Positions 50,924-59,820 of a stretch of 64,000 nt of DNA are shown piece after piece; position 1 is the first letter of the stretch; every line of letters starts with the position of its first letter. A program made the translations under genes and the position numbers. The stretch lies in the NCBI GenBank assembly GCA_000955875.1, contig JYOE01000029.1:62001-126000 (forward strand). Direction: 5' to 3'. The stretch is from Terrabacter sp. 28 (GTDB lineage Bacteria > Actinomycetota > Actinomycetes > Actinomycetales > Dermatophilaceae). The notes beneath the pieces were generated by a model. That model saw only the letters and a list, made by a program, of their open reading frames with translations, did no database searches and was not told where the DNA came from.

Positions 50924-51904
50924 TCAGCCCGAGGGAGATACGGCGCGGCTGCCCATTTGAGTAGCGCTACCCAGCTGGGCTCTCGTGCGGGAGAGGGCGA
51001 TGGCGAGGCCCACGGCGAGCGAGCCGGCGGCCACCTTGCGGGCCAGACGTGCAGCGGGGGCGATGTGGGCGCGTCCCGCTGCCGGTCCGGTGCCGAGCGT
51101 GCCGCGGTCCTCGACGCGACCGTCGTACGTGTTCGACCCGCCGAGCCGCACGCCGAGCACACCGGCGAAGGCCGCCTCGACGACGCCGCCGTTCGGGCTC
51201 GGGTGGGCGGGTGCGTCCCTGCGTATGGCCTCCCATCCGGCGGCGGCTCGGTCCGACGAAGGCGCCGCGGCCAGCGCGATGGCGCCGGCGACGCGCGCCG
51301 GCACCCAGTTCACGAGGTCGTCGAGTCTCGCTGCCGCCCAGCCGAACTCGGCATAGCGCTCGTTGCGATGGCCCACCATGGCGTCGAGGGTGTTGACGGC
51401 GCGGTAGCCGAGCAGACCGGGGACACCGAGGAGGCCGCCCCAGAGCAGCGGTGCCACGACGGCGTCGGAGGTGTTCTCGGCCAGCGACTCGATGCAGGCC
51501 CGTGCCACCTCGTCGGCGTCCAGCTCGGCCGTGGCGCGTCCCACGAGGTTGCGCACCTGGACGCGCGCGGCCGCGAGGTCGCCCTGGCGGAGCTGCTCGT
51601 CGATGGTGTGGGCCTCGCGCGTGAGCGAGTGCCCGCCCAGCACAGCCCAGGTGGCCGCAGCTGTCGCCAGCGTGTGGGCCGGCCCGAACCGGCGGCTCGA
51701 CCGCTCGGCGACGACGCCGAGGAGCGCCGTCGCGCCGACGAGGGCGGCGACGTGCGTGGCACCGGAAGCGCGGCGGGCGGCATACGTCCTGCGCTCGAGC
51801 GCCGCTGCAGCAGAGCCGAACCCGGCGACGGGATGCCAGCGACGTGGGTCGCCGACGGCCAGGTCCAGCAGGTAGCCGAGAGCCAGCCCGAGGGACCTGC
51901 TCAT
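50924..51904 (-). CDS. cobD: adenosylcobinamide-phosphate synthase (CbiB/CobD)
   Basis: A 326-residue membrane enzyme that attaches the aminopropanol arm to cobyrinic acid diamide in late cobalamin synthesis. Signatures: LDLAVGDPRRWHPVAGFG near the N-terminus, ESLAENTSDAVVAPLLWGG in the middle, YRAVNTLDAMVGHRNERY and HPSPNGGVVEAAFAGVLGV. Several hydrophobic segments are present. The ATG overlaps the cobA stop (ATGA); it is the last gene of the cobalamin operon. Confidence 0.94.
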   Translation of the reverse strand: MSRSLGLALGYLLDLAVGDPRRWHPVAGFGSAAAALERRTYAARRASGATHVAALVGATALLGVVAERSSRRFGPAHTLATAAATWAVLGGHSLTREAHTIDEQLRQGDLAAARVQVRNLVGRATAELDADEVARACIESLAENTSDAVVAPLLWGGLLGVPGLLGYRAVNTLDAMVGHRNERYAEFGWAAARLDDLVNWVPARVAGAIALAAAPSSDRAAAGWEAIRRDAPAHPSPNGGVVEAAFAGVLGVRLGGSNTYDGRVEDRGTLGTGPAAGRAHIAPAARLARKVAAGSLAVGLAIALSRTRAQLGSATQMGSRAVSPSG

Positions 51905-52908
51905 CGGAGCACGTCGAGCGCGGCCACCTCGCCGATGACGACGACCGCGGGTGCGCCGATTCCCTCACGGGCACACGTCTCGGCGATCTGGGCCAGGGGA
52001 GCACGCGCGGTGTGCATGCTCGGCAACCCCGCGTCGGCGACGACGGCGGCCGGGGTCTGTGCCGACATCCCCTCGGAAACAAGGGTTTCCGCGACGACCG
52101 CCAGGGTCGCCACGCCCATGAGGATGACGATCGTCGTGTTGCTGCGGGCGATCGCACCCCAGTCGAGCGTGCTGCGTGGGTCGCCCGGAGCGACGTGCCC
52201 GCTGACGACCGTGAAGCCCTGGACCAGCGTGCGGTGCGTGACCGGGATGCCCGCGAGGGCGGGGGCGGCGATGCTCGAGGAGATGCCCGGGATCACCGCC
52301 ACGGGGATGCCTCGAGCGGCGCAGGCCTCGGCCTCCTCCCCTCCACGGCCGAAGACGAAGTTGTCGCCGCCCTTGAACCGCAGCACGTTCCGCCCCGCGA
52401 GCGCATGCTCGACGATGAGGTCGTTGATGCGTTCCTGGGGGGTGAAGTCGCCGCGCGGGATCTTGCCGACGTCGATGACCCGGACGTCGTCGCGGGCGTG
52501 GCGCAGCGCGCTGAGCGGAGCGAGTCGGTCGTGGACGATCACGTCCGCCTGACGGATGGCCTCGATGCCCGCCACGGTGAGCAGTCCGGGGTCGCCGAGC
52601 CCGCCGCCCAGGAGCGTGACGGACCCGACGGTCCCGCTCGCGGTGGTGACCTTCAGGTCGGCTGCAGCGGGTGCGGTGGAGACGTCCGCCCGGAGCACGA
52701 CGTCGTACGCGGTCGGGTCGGCCCCCGCGTCGAGGGCGACGAGCCCGCGCTCTGCGAGGTCGCGCAACGAGGTCGGCAGGTCGGTGAGCTCGGCAGCAAC
52801 GGTGACCTGGGCGCCGTCGCGCAGCAGCGCGTGCACGGTGGCGACCGTGTGCGGCACGACGCGGGCGAGCAGGACCGACAGGCCGCTGAAGCTCAGCTCA
52901 GGCGACAC
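51901..52908 (-). CDS. cobA: uroporphyrinogen-III C-methyltransferase with unusual N-terminal extension
   Basis: A 335-residue enzyme that methylates uroporphyrinogen III to precorrin-2. The catalytic domain begins near residue 96 (SVTLLGGGLGDPGLLT) and contains VIVHDRL, VGK, RFKGGDNFVFGRGGEEAEAC and the PGISSS region. The first 93 residues look like a worn remnant of the dehydrogenase half of siroheme synthase and lack its glycine-rich nucleotide motif. The GTG at 52908 lies inside the last codons of the upstream aminotransferase gene (11-base overlap). Confidence 0.9.
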   Translation of the reverse strand: MSPELSFSGLSVLLARVVPHTVATVHALLRDGAQVTVAAELTDLPTSLRDLAERGLVALDAGADPTAYDVVLRADVSTAPAAADLKVTTASGTVGSVTLLGGGLGDPGLLTVAGIEAIRQADVIVHDRLAPLSALRHARDDVRVIDVGKIPRGDFTPQERINDLIVEHALAGRNVLRFKGGDNFVFGRGGEEAEACAARGIPVAVIPGISSSIAAPALAGIPVTHRTLVQGFTVVSGHVAPGDPRSTLDWGAIARSNTTIVILMGVATLAVVAETLVSEGMSAQTPAAVVADAGLPSMHTARAPLAQIAETCAREGIGAPAVVVIGEVAALDVLR

Positions 52909-53953
52909 GGCGCACCCTCCCCAGCTCGGCGAACGCGGCTGCGACGGACCGCGACGTCCCAGCGTCTCGCACGGCCAGCCGGACCCAGGTGGGTCCGAGG
53001 CCCGGGAACGTCTCGCCGCGGCGCACGGCGAAGCCGAGACGGGCGAGCTCCTCACGCACCGAGTGAGCGCCCAGCGGGCTCGTGTCGACGAGCACGAAGG
53101 GGGCGCCCGAGGGAGCGGCCGCGGACAGCCCGACCGCCTCGAGCTCCCGCACGAGCACGTCGCGGTCGGCGGCGATCGTCAGGGCGCCGGCCTCGGCCTC
53201 GGCGACGGCGCGATCCGAGAGGCAGGCCACCGTGGCGGCCACGGCGGGGCTCGACACCGACCACGGCGGCTGCACGGCGCGAAGGGCGGCGACGACGGCC
53301 GCGTCACCCACCACGTAGCCGGCCCTCAGGCCTGCCAGCCCCCACGTCTTGGTCAGCGACCGGACGACCAGAAGGCCCTCCAGGTCGGGCCCGACGACAG
53401 ACTCCGTCTCGCCCGGCACGGCGTCCATGAACGCCTCGTCCACCACGACGAGACGACCCGGCGCCCGCAGGGAGTGCAGGTCGGCGGCCGGGTGCAGCAC
53501 GCCTGTCGGGTTCGTCGGGTTGCCGACCACGACGAGGTCGGCGCCCTCGTGCTCGCTCCCCACAGCGAAGCTGCGCGGGTCGAGCCGGAAGCCGGTGTCA
53601 GGCGACAGCACGCACCGCGTGACGTCGTGCCCGGCGGCGGCGAGCGCAGCCTCGGGCTCGGTGAACTGCGGGTGCACGACGACCGCGTGTGAGGCCCGGA
53701 CGCCCCGCGCCACCAGCGTGAACGCCTCCGCGCCGCCCGCGGTCGGCAGCACGCACGCGGGGTCGACGCCGTGCCGGGCGGCGATCGCCTCGACTGCCGG
53801 AGCCGGGTCGGGGTAGCGGCCCAGGTCGTGCAGCGAGCCGGCGATGACGTCGGCGAGCCAGGGAGGGGGAGCGGGCAGGCGCACGTTGACGGCCAGGTCG
53901 ACGAGGCCGGGCGCGACGTCGCGGTCGCCGTGGTGGTGCAGGTCGACGCTCAC
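52898..53953 (-). CDS. cobC: CobC-type aminotransferase (threonine-phosphate decarboxylase-like)
   Basis: A 351-residue PLP enzyme of the histidinol-phosphate aminotransferase fold, with the PLP lysine in SLTKTWGLAGLRAGY, VVGNPTNPTG and VVDEAFMDA. In cobalamin clusters this family makes the aminopropanol-phosphate moiety. The short N-terminus (LHHHGDRDVAPGLVDLAVN) is typical. The GTG start overlaps the cobB stop (GTGA). Exact activity versus a plain aminotransferase cannot be read from sequence. Confidence 0.85.
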   Translation of the reverse strand: MSVDLHHHGDRDVAPGLVDLAVNVRLPAPPPWLADVIAGSLHDLGRYPDPAPAVEAIAARHGVDPACVLPTAGGAEAFTLVARGVRASHAVVVHPQFTEPEAALAAAGHDVTRCVLSPDTGFRLDPRSFAVGSEHEGADLVVVGNPTNPTGVLHPAADLHSLRAPGRLVVVDEAFMDAVPGETESVVGPDLEGLLVVRSLTKTWGLAGLRAGYVVGDAAVVAALRAVQPPWSVSSPAVAATVACLSDRAVAEAEAGALTIAADRDVLVRELEAVGLSAAAPSGAPFVLVDTSPLGAHSVREELARLGFAVRRGETFPGLGPTWVRLAVRDAGTSRSVAAAFAELGRVRRVA

Positions 53954-55461
53954 GACGCCTGCCTCGGGGAGCGCGCCGTGGCGGCATACGCGTGGACGGC
54001 GTCGGCGAAGCGGGCCGCGAGGTGCGGGTGGCCCGCCCAGTGGGTGTGGAGGTACGACGCGTGGAGGGTCGCGCGTCCGGTGCCCGCCGGGTCGAGGGCG
54101 AAGCCGTCGGGAGTGCCGTCGAGCAGCCACGCCGTGGCGCCGGTCGAGCGGTCGGCGTCGTCCGCGCTGATCGTCGTCCGGTGGAACTCGTGGCCGGTGA
54201 CCCGGGTGCCCGGGACCCCCAGCACGGAGTCGCCCGGTGCCACGGCCGTGCGGTAGCCGAGAGTGAGGCGCGGGCCCATGGAGCCGACACCCGGGATGGC
54301 CCCGACCATCTCGTTCCCGTCGACGGAGGCGCTGAGGTAGAGCATGCCGGCGCACTCGGCAACCGTCGGCAGGCCCGCCCCCACGGCATGACGGATGCCT
54401 TCTCGCAGGGCGGAGTTGGCCGACAGCTCCTCGGCGTGCACCTCGGGGAAGCCGCCTCCGAGGTAGAGGCCCGCAGTGCCGGCCGGGAGGCTCGGCGCCG
54501 TCAGCGGGTCGAAGACGATCGGCTCGAGCCCCGCGGCACGCAGCAGCTCGTCGGTCTCGGCGTAGCGGAACGTGAAGGCCCGTCCTCCGGCGACCGCCAC
54601 GACCGGTCGACGCGCACTCGAGCCCGAGCGAGCGGCAGGGCGCGCGGCGTCACCGAGGGCAGCCGATGCGTCCCAGGCCGCGGCATCGAGCTCGGGCGCC
54701 GATCCGGCGATGGCCATCAGCTGGTCGAGGTCGACGTGCTCGGCGACGCGTTCGGCGAGCAGGGCCACCGACTCGGCAGCCTCGTCGCGCTCGGCCGCGG
54801 GCACGAGCCCGAGGTGCCGTGACGGCGCGGCGATGCCGGCGTCGCGCGGGAGCACGCCGAGGACCGGCACGCCGGTGGACTCGAGCGCCGACCAGACCTC
54901 GCGCATGTGGCGCCCCGACGCTGCCTTGTTGAGCACGACACCGGCCACGCGGACGCCCGGCTCGAAGGTGGCGAGGCCGTGGACGATCGCCGCGGCCGTG
55001 CGGGTCATGTGGCTGACGTCGAGGGCCAGCACGATGGGGGAGCGGGTCAGCGAGGCGACGTGCGCGGTCGAGGCGTAGCCGTCTCCGCCGATGCGGCCGT
55101 CGAAGAGCCCCATGACCCCTTCGACGACCGCCACGTCGGTGGGGCCGTCGGCGGTGGCGCCGTGGACGAGCAGTGGCGCGACGAGCGCCTGGCTCGTGAG
55201 GAACGGGTCGAGGTTGCGGCCGGGCCGTCCGGTGGCGAGGGAGTGGTAGCCGGGGTCGATGAAGTCGGGGCCGACCTTGAAGCCGGCCACGCCCAGCCCG
55301 CGGGCGCGCAGCGCGGCCATGAGTCCGGTGGCCAGCGTCGTCTTGCCGTGCCCCGAACCCGGCGCCGAGACGACGACGCGGGGGAGCGCGATGGTGGTCG
55401 GCTCCTGCGGGGCGTCGCCGGTGCGTGGCAGGCGGCCGAGGGCGGTGTCGATGGCGCTCAC
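53950..55461 (-). CDS. cobB: cobyrinic/hydrogenobyrinic acid a,c-diamide synthase
   Basis: A 503-residue glutamine amidotransferase of cobalamin synthesis. The N-terminal ATPase half has PGSGHGKTTLATGL and FKVGPDFIDPGYH; the C-terminal half is a class-I-like amidotransferase with GLYLGGGFPEVHAEEL and the catalytic Cys in AECAGMLYL. The GTG start overlaps the cobO stop (GTGA). CobB works with cobalt- or hydrogeno-precursors depending on the pathway; cobK, cobL and cobM here fit the aerobic-type enzyme set. Confidence 0.94.
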   Translation of the reverse strand: MSAIDTALGRLPRTGDAPQEPTTIALPRVVVSAPGSGHGKTTLATGLMAALRARGLGVAGFKVGPDFIDPGYHSLATGRPGRNLDPFLTSQALVAPLLVHGATADGPTDVAVVEGVMGLFDGRIGGDGYASTAHVASLTRSPIVLALDVSHMTRTAAAIVHGLATFEPGVRVAGVVLNKAASGRHMREVWSALESTGVPVLGVLPRDAGIAAPSRHLGLVPAAERDEAAESVALLAERVAEHVDLDQLMAIAGSAPELDAAAWDASAALGDAARPAARSGSSARRPVVAVAGGRAFTFRYAETDELLRAAGLEPIVFDPLTAPSLPAGTAGLYLGGGFPEVHAEELSANSALREGIRHAVGAGLPTVAECAGMLYLSASVDGNEMVGAIPGVGSMGPRLTLGYRTAVAPGDSVLGVPGTRVTGHEFHRTTISADDADRSTGATAWLLDGTPDGFALDPAGTGRATLHASYLHTHWAGHPHLAARFADAVHAYAATARSPRQAS

Positions 55462-56069
55462 CACTCGATCCCCCTCTGTCCCTTCTGGCCGGCGTCGAAG
55501 GGGTGCTTCACCTTCGTCATCTCGGTCACGAGGTCGGCCAGGTCGAGGACCTCCTGCGGGCAGCGACGTCCCGTGATGACGACGTGCTGGTGCCCCGGCC
55601 GGTCGCGCAGGGTGGTGACGACGTCGTGGACGTCGATCCATCCCCACGCCATCGGGTAGGTGAACTCGTCGAGCACGTAGACGCCGTGCGTCTCGTCGGC
55701 CAGGCGGCGCTTGATCTCGGCCCACCCCTCGCGGGCGGCCTCGGCGTGGTCCTCGTCGGTGCCCTCCTTGCGGCTCCACGACCAGCCGGCGCCCATCTTG
55801 TGCCACTCCATGGGGCCGCCCTGGCCGGTCTCGCGGTGCAGCTCGCCGAGGGTCTCGACCGCAGTCTGCTCGCCGATGCGCCACTTCGCGCTCTTGACGA
55901 ACTGGAACACCCCGACCGACCAGCCCTGGTTCCAGCCGCGCAGGGCGAGGCCGAAGGCGGCCGTCGACTTCCCCTTGCCGTCGCCCGTGTGGACGATGAC
56001 GAGCGGCCGGTTGCGGCGCTGCCGGGTGGTCAGCCCGTCGGCCGGGACCGTGGTCGGCTGGCCGCGCAT
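55458..56069 (-). CDS. cobO: corrinoid adenosyltransferase
   Basis: A 203-residue CobA/CobO-type enzyme that adds the adenosyl group to cob(I)yrinic acid a,c-diamide. It has the P-loop VHTGDGKGKSTAAFGLALR, FQFVKSAKWRIGE, GWSWSRK and VLDEFTYPMAWGW. Its product, adenosylcobalamin, is also the ligand of the LitR-type sensor in this window. ATG shares one base with the chelatase stop (TGATG). Confidence 0.95.
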   Translation of the reverse strand: MRGQPTTVPADGLTTRQRRNRPLVIVHTGDGKGKSTAAFGLALRGWNQGWSVGVFQFVKSAKWRIGEQTAVETLGELHRETGQGGPMEWHKMGAGWSWSRKEGTDEDHAEAAREGWAEIKRRLADETHGVYVLDEFTYPMAWGWIDVHDVVTTLRDRPGHQHVVITGRRCPQEVLDLADLVTEMTKVKHPFDAGQKGQRGIEW

Positions 56070-58180
56070 CAGGCGGCCCTTCCCGAGGTCTCGCGCGTCG
56101 CGCGCGCGGCACCCACGATGGCCGACGCTGCGAGCTCACCGACGGGCAGGTGCTCGGCACCGAGCTGCTCGGCGAGGCGGCCGGCGAGGCCCATCCGGAA
56201 GCGCCCGGTCTCGCAGTCGAGCACCACGGACTCGACGCCCTCGTGGCACAGCCGGGCGGCCACGCGGGCCGAGCGGGCGAGGGCGTCCGGGCCGCTCGTG
56301 GCCCGGCCGTCGGTGACGACGACGAGGAGCGGGCGCCGGTTCGGGTCGCGCAGCCGCTCGACGCGAAGGGTCTCGTAGGCCGTCCCGAGCCCTTCCGCGA
56401 GGGGCGTGCGCCCACCGTGGGGGAGCTCGCGCAGCCGGCGCGCGGCCACGTCGACCGACCCGGTCGGGGGCAGGACGAGCTCGGCGCCGGCGCCGCGGAA
56501 GGTCACGAGACCGACCTTGTCACGGCGCTGGTAGGCGTCGAGCAGCAGGGACAGCACGGCGGACTTCACCGCCTCCATGCGCCGGCGAGCGGCCATCGAG
56601 CCGGACGCGTCGACGCACAGCAGCACGAGGTTGGACTCCCGGCCCTGGAGCACCGACCGCCGCAGGTCGCCCGGGAGGACCCGCAGTCGGGCGCTCGCGC
56701 GCGCCGGGCTCGTGGTGGCCCGGCTCGCGGCCGCGCGGATCGTCGCGGGCAGGTGCACCGGGCCGGTGGGGCGGGTCGTCGAGCCGACCCGGCGCCCCGA
56801 GCTCGTGATGGCGGTCGAACGACGCCCGGGGTCGCCGTGCCCGATGCCCTTGGCGCGCAGCAGGCGGGCGCGGTAGGGCTCGTCGGCGGCGCTCACGCCG
56901 GACGCGGCCGGGGCCCCAGCGGGCTGGGGCTCGCTCGGCTCGCTGGGTTCGCTGGGTTCGCTCGGCTCGCTGGGCTCGCTGCCCTCGGTCGGCGGGCTCG
57001 CTTCGCTCGCCGCCTCCTGCTCGGCTCGGGTCGGCGGACTCGCTTCGCTCGCCGCCTCGTCGGTCTCGGGCTGTCCTCCACCGTCGGGCTCGGGACCCGG
57101 GTCACCGTCGCGCAGCAGCTGTTCGAGCAGGTCCTCGTCGAGACCGGGGGAGTCGAAGGGGTTGCGGCGTCGCCGGTGGGGCAGGGCGAGCCGGGCGGCG
57201 GCGCGCACGTCGTCGACCGTCACGGCGTCACGCCCTGCCCAGGCCGCGTGGGCGACGGCAGCCCGTGCGGTGACGATGTCGGCGCGCAGCCCGTCGACCT
57301 CGAAGCCCGCGCACACGTGGGCGATCCGCGTCAGCTCGCGGTCCGGCAGTGCGACGGAGCCGAGCGCCGAGCGGGCTGCGGCGATGCGGTCGCGCAGCGC
57401 GTCCTGTTCGGCCCGGAACCGCGCCACGAACCCGGTCGGGTCGGCGTCGAAGGCGAGCCGGCGGCGTACGACCTCGGCGCGCAGCGCAGGCTCACGGGGC
57501 GCCGCGACCTCGACGGTCAGCCCGAAGCGGTCGAGCAGCTGCGGTCGCAGCTCGCCCTCCTCGGGGTTCATCGTGCCGACAAGGACGATGCGCGCGGCGT
57601 GCGAGACGGAGACGCCGTCGCGTTCGACGGTGTTGCGGCCCATCGCGGCCGCGTCGAGCAGGAGGTCGACGAGGTGGTCGTGGAGCAGGTTGACCTCGTC
57701 GACGTAGAGGATGCCGCGGTTCGCGGCTGCGAGCAGTCCGGGCTGGTATGCCGTCTCGCCACGTCCCAGCGCCCGCTCGAGGTCGAGCGACCCGACGACG
57801 CGGTCCTCGGTGGCGCCGATCGGCAGCTCGACGAGCCGGGCCGCGCGGGTGTCGGCGTCGGCGTTCGCGTCGTGGGGCCCGTCGGGGCAGCCCGAAGCTG
57901 CAGCGTCGGCGGGGGCGCAACCGAAGCGGCAGCCGGCGACGACCTGCTGGTGCGGCAGGACGGCGGCGAGGCCACGCACCATCGTCGACTTCGCGGTGCC
58001 CTTCTCGCCGCGCACGAGCACGCCGCCGACGTCGGGGGAGACGGCCGTGAGCACGAGCGCGAGGGCGAGGTCGTCCGAGCCGACGACGGCCGAGAAGGGG
58101 AAGGTGGCCGGGCGAGCCGCCGGGTCGCTGCCGGCCTGGTTCGTGCCGTCGTTCGTGCGGTCGTTCGTGCCGTCGCGCAT
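56069..58180 (-). CDS. Mg-chelatase-type I/D fusion (probable cobaltochelatase ATPase component)
   Basis: A 703-residue fusion. The N-terminal AAA+ ATPase is ChlI-like (VRGEKGTAKSTMVRGLAAVLP; ILYVDEVNLLHDHLVDLLLD), the middle is a Pro/Glu/Ser linker of tandem SEP repeats, and the C-terminus is a ChlD-like VWA domain (VLLCVDASGSMAARRRM, an intact DxSxS). Heading a cobalamin operon, it most likely helps insert cobalt, though no CobN is in the window. The N-terminus also carries 12-base repeats (DGTN/DRTN units). Translation starts next to an AGGAGG inside the riboswitch platform. Confidence 0.88.
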   Translation of the reverse strand: MRDGTNDRTNDGTNQAGSDPAARPATFPFSAVVGSDDLALALVLTAVSPDVGGVLVRGEKGTAKSTMVRGLAAVLPHQQVVAGCRFGCAPADAAASGCPDGPHDANADADTRAARLVELPIGATEDRVVGSLDLERALGRGETAYQPGLLAAANRGILYVDEVNLLHDHLVDLLLDAAAMGRNTVERDGVSVSHAARIVLVGTMNPEEGELRPQLLDRFGLTVEVAAPREPALRAEVVRRRLAFDADPTGFVARFRAEQDALRDRIAAARSALGSVALPDRELTRIAHVCAGFEVDGLRADIVTARAAVAHAAWAGRDAVTVDDVRAAARLALPHRRRRNPFDSPGLDEDLLEQLLRDGDPGPEPDGGGQPETDEAASEASPPTRAEQEAASEASPPTEGSEPSEPSEPSEPSEPSEPQPAGAPAASGVSAADEPYRARLLRAKGIGHGDPGRRSTAITSSGRRVGSTTRPTGPVHLPATIRAAASRATTSPARASARLRVLPGDLRRSVLQGRESNLVLLCVDASGSMAARRRMEAVKSAVLSLLLDAYQRRDKVGLVTFRGAGAELVLPPTGSVDVAARRLRELPHGGRTPLAEGLGTAYETLRVERLRDPNRRPLLVVVTDGRATSGPDALARSARVAARLCHEGVESVVLDCETGRFRMGLAGRLAEQLGAEHLPVGELAASAIVGAARATRETSGRAA
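56929..57058. repeat. in-frame tandem repeats in the chelatase linker
   Basis: About six 9-base units encode SEP SEP ... (56929-56985). Next to them are two 30-base copies, 56987-57016 and 57029-57058, that differ at one base. All are in frame and code for a flexible acidic linker; copy number may vary between strains. Confidence 0.75.
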
Positions 58181-58191
58181 GTCGCTGCGAG

Positions 58192-58362
58192 CCTCCTGCG
58201 GGTGCCTCGCCCGCGTCGGTGGACCGGACGCACCCGGCGGGCGCGACCAGCGACGGGAGATGCCCTGGCTTCCCGCGACCGTCAGGTCAGGGGTTCACAG
58301 TGGCGGGACCGCTCCGGACTTGCACCGGATTCCTCTCCAGTCGCCACGCGCAGTCTGCCACG
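58192..58362 (-). promoter_or_regulatory. cobalamin riboswitch with RBS-linked expression platform
   Basis: On the minus strand the conserved cobalamin aptamer elements appear in order: GGAATCCGGTGCAAGTCCGG, CCCGCCACTGTGA (complement at about 58293-58306) and GGAAGCCAGG (about 58262-58273). Downstream, two pairs of 7-base arms interlock (58237-58243 with 58208-58214; 58230-58236 with 58199-58205), so only one stem can form at a time. The second ends one base from the AGGAGG (58192-58197) of the chelatase gene. High B12 should block translation of the whole cobalamin operon. Confidence 0.9.
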
Positions 58363-58386
58363 TCGCGTCGAGGTCCGGCGGCGCGG

Positions 58387-59136
58387 TCAGGCCGAACGGG
58401 CCACCGAGCCGCGGCCGAGGTCGTCGAGGCCGTCGGGCAGCACCGCGACGACGGCCCGCCAGAGCTTCGTGCCGGAGACGGGCACGAGCACGGGCCCGTG
58501 GTCGTCGGCCTCGATGCGCAGCATCCCGGCGTCCGTGTCGAGCCAGGCGAGCCGGCGGGCGACCGTGCGCCCGGCCTCGACGAAGGCGACGTCGACGAGC
58601 GCGAGGTGCCAGCCGCCGGCGCGCACGGCGGCGGCGGCAGCCGGCCACGGCGCGAGCAACCCGGCGAGCGCCTCGACGCCCGCTGCCCTGGCAGTCGATG
58701 AGCTGGACGCGAGGTCGTCGAGCACCGCTTCGTCGACGACGACGGAGCCGCTGCCGAGACGCGGACGCGGTCCGACGAGCGTGACGCGGGCGATCGCCTC
58801 CGGCACGAACTCGGCCGACACCGAGGCGAAGTCGTACGTCCCGTCGCCGAGGTCGGTGAGCAGGGCGGCGTCACCGGCCAGCCAGCCGTGGTGGAGGCGT
58901 ACGTCCTCGGGCCCGGCGACGAGCACCTGCAGAGTGGCGACCGACCCCGCGACGGCGGCGAGCCCGGGCCGGAGCAGCGGGTGAGGCACCCCGGCGGTCA
59001 CGGCGCCGACGTCGACGAGACGGCCGAGCGTGGTGTCGCAGGAGTCGACCGCGTCGCTCGAGAGCTCCGCGAGGGTGATGAAGGCCTCGGCGTCGAGCCG
59101 AAGGGTCCCGTTCGCGGCGTCGAACTCCACGCTCAT
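58387..59136 (-). CDS. hypothetical protein, EspG-like (weak)
   Basis: A 249-residue soluble protein with repeated short strands and Ala/Leu-rich helices; no signal peptide. Its length and pattern recall EspG-type chaperones of type VII secretion, but no motif is decisive and no other secretion gene is nearby. The ATG at 59136 overlaps the upstream gene stop (ATGA), so the two are one unit. Its stop lies just past the riboswitch of the cobalamin operon. Confidence 0.6.
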   Translation of the reverse strand: MSVEFDAANGTLRLDAEAFITLAELSSDAVDSCDTTLGRLVDVGAVTAGVPHPLLRPGLAAVAGSVATLQVLVAGPEDVRLHHGWLAGDAALLTDLGDGTYDFASVSAEFVPEAIARVTLVGPRPRLGSGSVVVDEAVLDDLASSSSTARAAGVEALAGLLAPWPAAAAAVRAGGWHLALVDVAFVEAGRTVARRLAWLDTDAGMLRIEADDHGPVLVPVSGTKLWRAVVAVLPDGLDDLGRGSVARSA

Positions 59137-59663
59137 GCGGGCACGTGTCCCGGCACGCCGTCCGCCACGCAGCCGGTCTCGCGCACGACGAGGCTCGAGG
59201 CGACCGCGTCGATGAGCGGGGCCATCTCGGTGAGGCGCAGCGTGCCGACGTTCGCCGTGAGGGTGACGCCCGTGCCGCCGACCACCGTCGACCACGACTC
59301 CGTCGTCACCGACTCGCGGGCAGGAGTCCAGTGGGTGGTGAGGCGACGGGAGCCGGCGTGGCCGCCGACACCGAGCTCCTCGTGGTCGAGCACCAGGTGC
59401 TCGGCCACCTCCTCGTCGTGCCGCGCGACCTGGCGCTGCCAGTCGCCGAGCGGCCCGTCGACGGGTCCGGCGGTGAGCACGAAGTTGGTGCGGAAGAGCC
59501 CGGCCCGTTCCGGCTCGAGGGCTGCCACGACGCCGGCGTCCTCGGACAGCACGATCGTCTCCCAGGCGGCGGGCACGTCGAAGGTGACGCTGCCTCCGTG
59601 CGCGCTGACGGTCGTCAGTCGCGTCGTCGGGACGCGGCCGGAGTCCGTGCGGGCATCAGTCAT
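59133..59663 (-). CDS. hypothetical protein with LpqN/DcrB-like fold (weak)
   Basis: A 176-residue protein without a signal peptide. The pattern VTFDVPAAWETIVLSEDAGVVAALEP, then NFVLTAGPVDGPL and WQRQVARHDEE, resembles the DUF1795/LpqN-type alpha-beta fold. In actinobacteria such domains often accompany ESX-like secretion parts, consistent with its translationally coupled partner. Function unknown. Divergent from cobL across 157 bases. Confidence 0.6.
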   Translation of the reverse strand: MTDARTDSGRVPTTRLTTVSAHGGSVTFDVPAAWETIVLSEDAGVVAALEPERAGLFRTNFVLTAGPVDGPLGDWQRQVARHDEEVAEHLVLDHEELGVGGHAGSRRLTTHWTPARESVTTESWSTVVGGTGVTLTANVGTLRLTEMAPLIDAVASSLVVRETGCVADGVPGHVPA

Positions 59664-59820
59664 GGTTGGGTTCTTCCTCCCCTGTGGCGACGTGGTCGCA
59701 CGGCATCCCCGACGGTCCCCTGACGCCCTGCGATAGCCCATGATGGGGCCGGGAGGGCACGGGCATGACCGGAACGGGCAGATCCGTCTGCCGATCTTCG
59801 TCCGCGCTAGGGTCGCCGCT

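Noticed and set aside
56069-58180. Magnesium chelatase for bacteriochlorophyll synthesis
   Set aside because: No other photosynthetic pigment genes are present; the riboswitch and cob operon context favours cobalt insertion.
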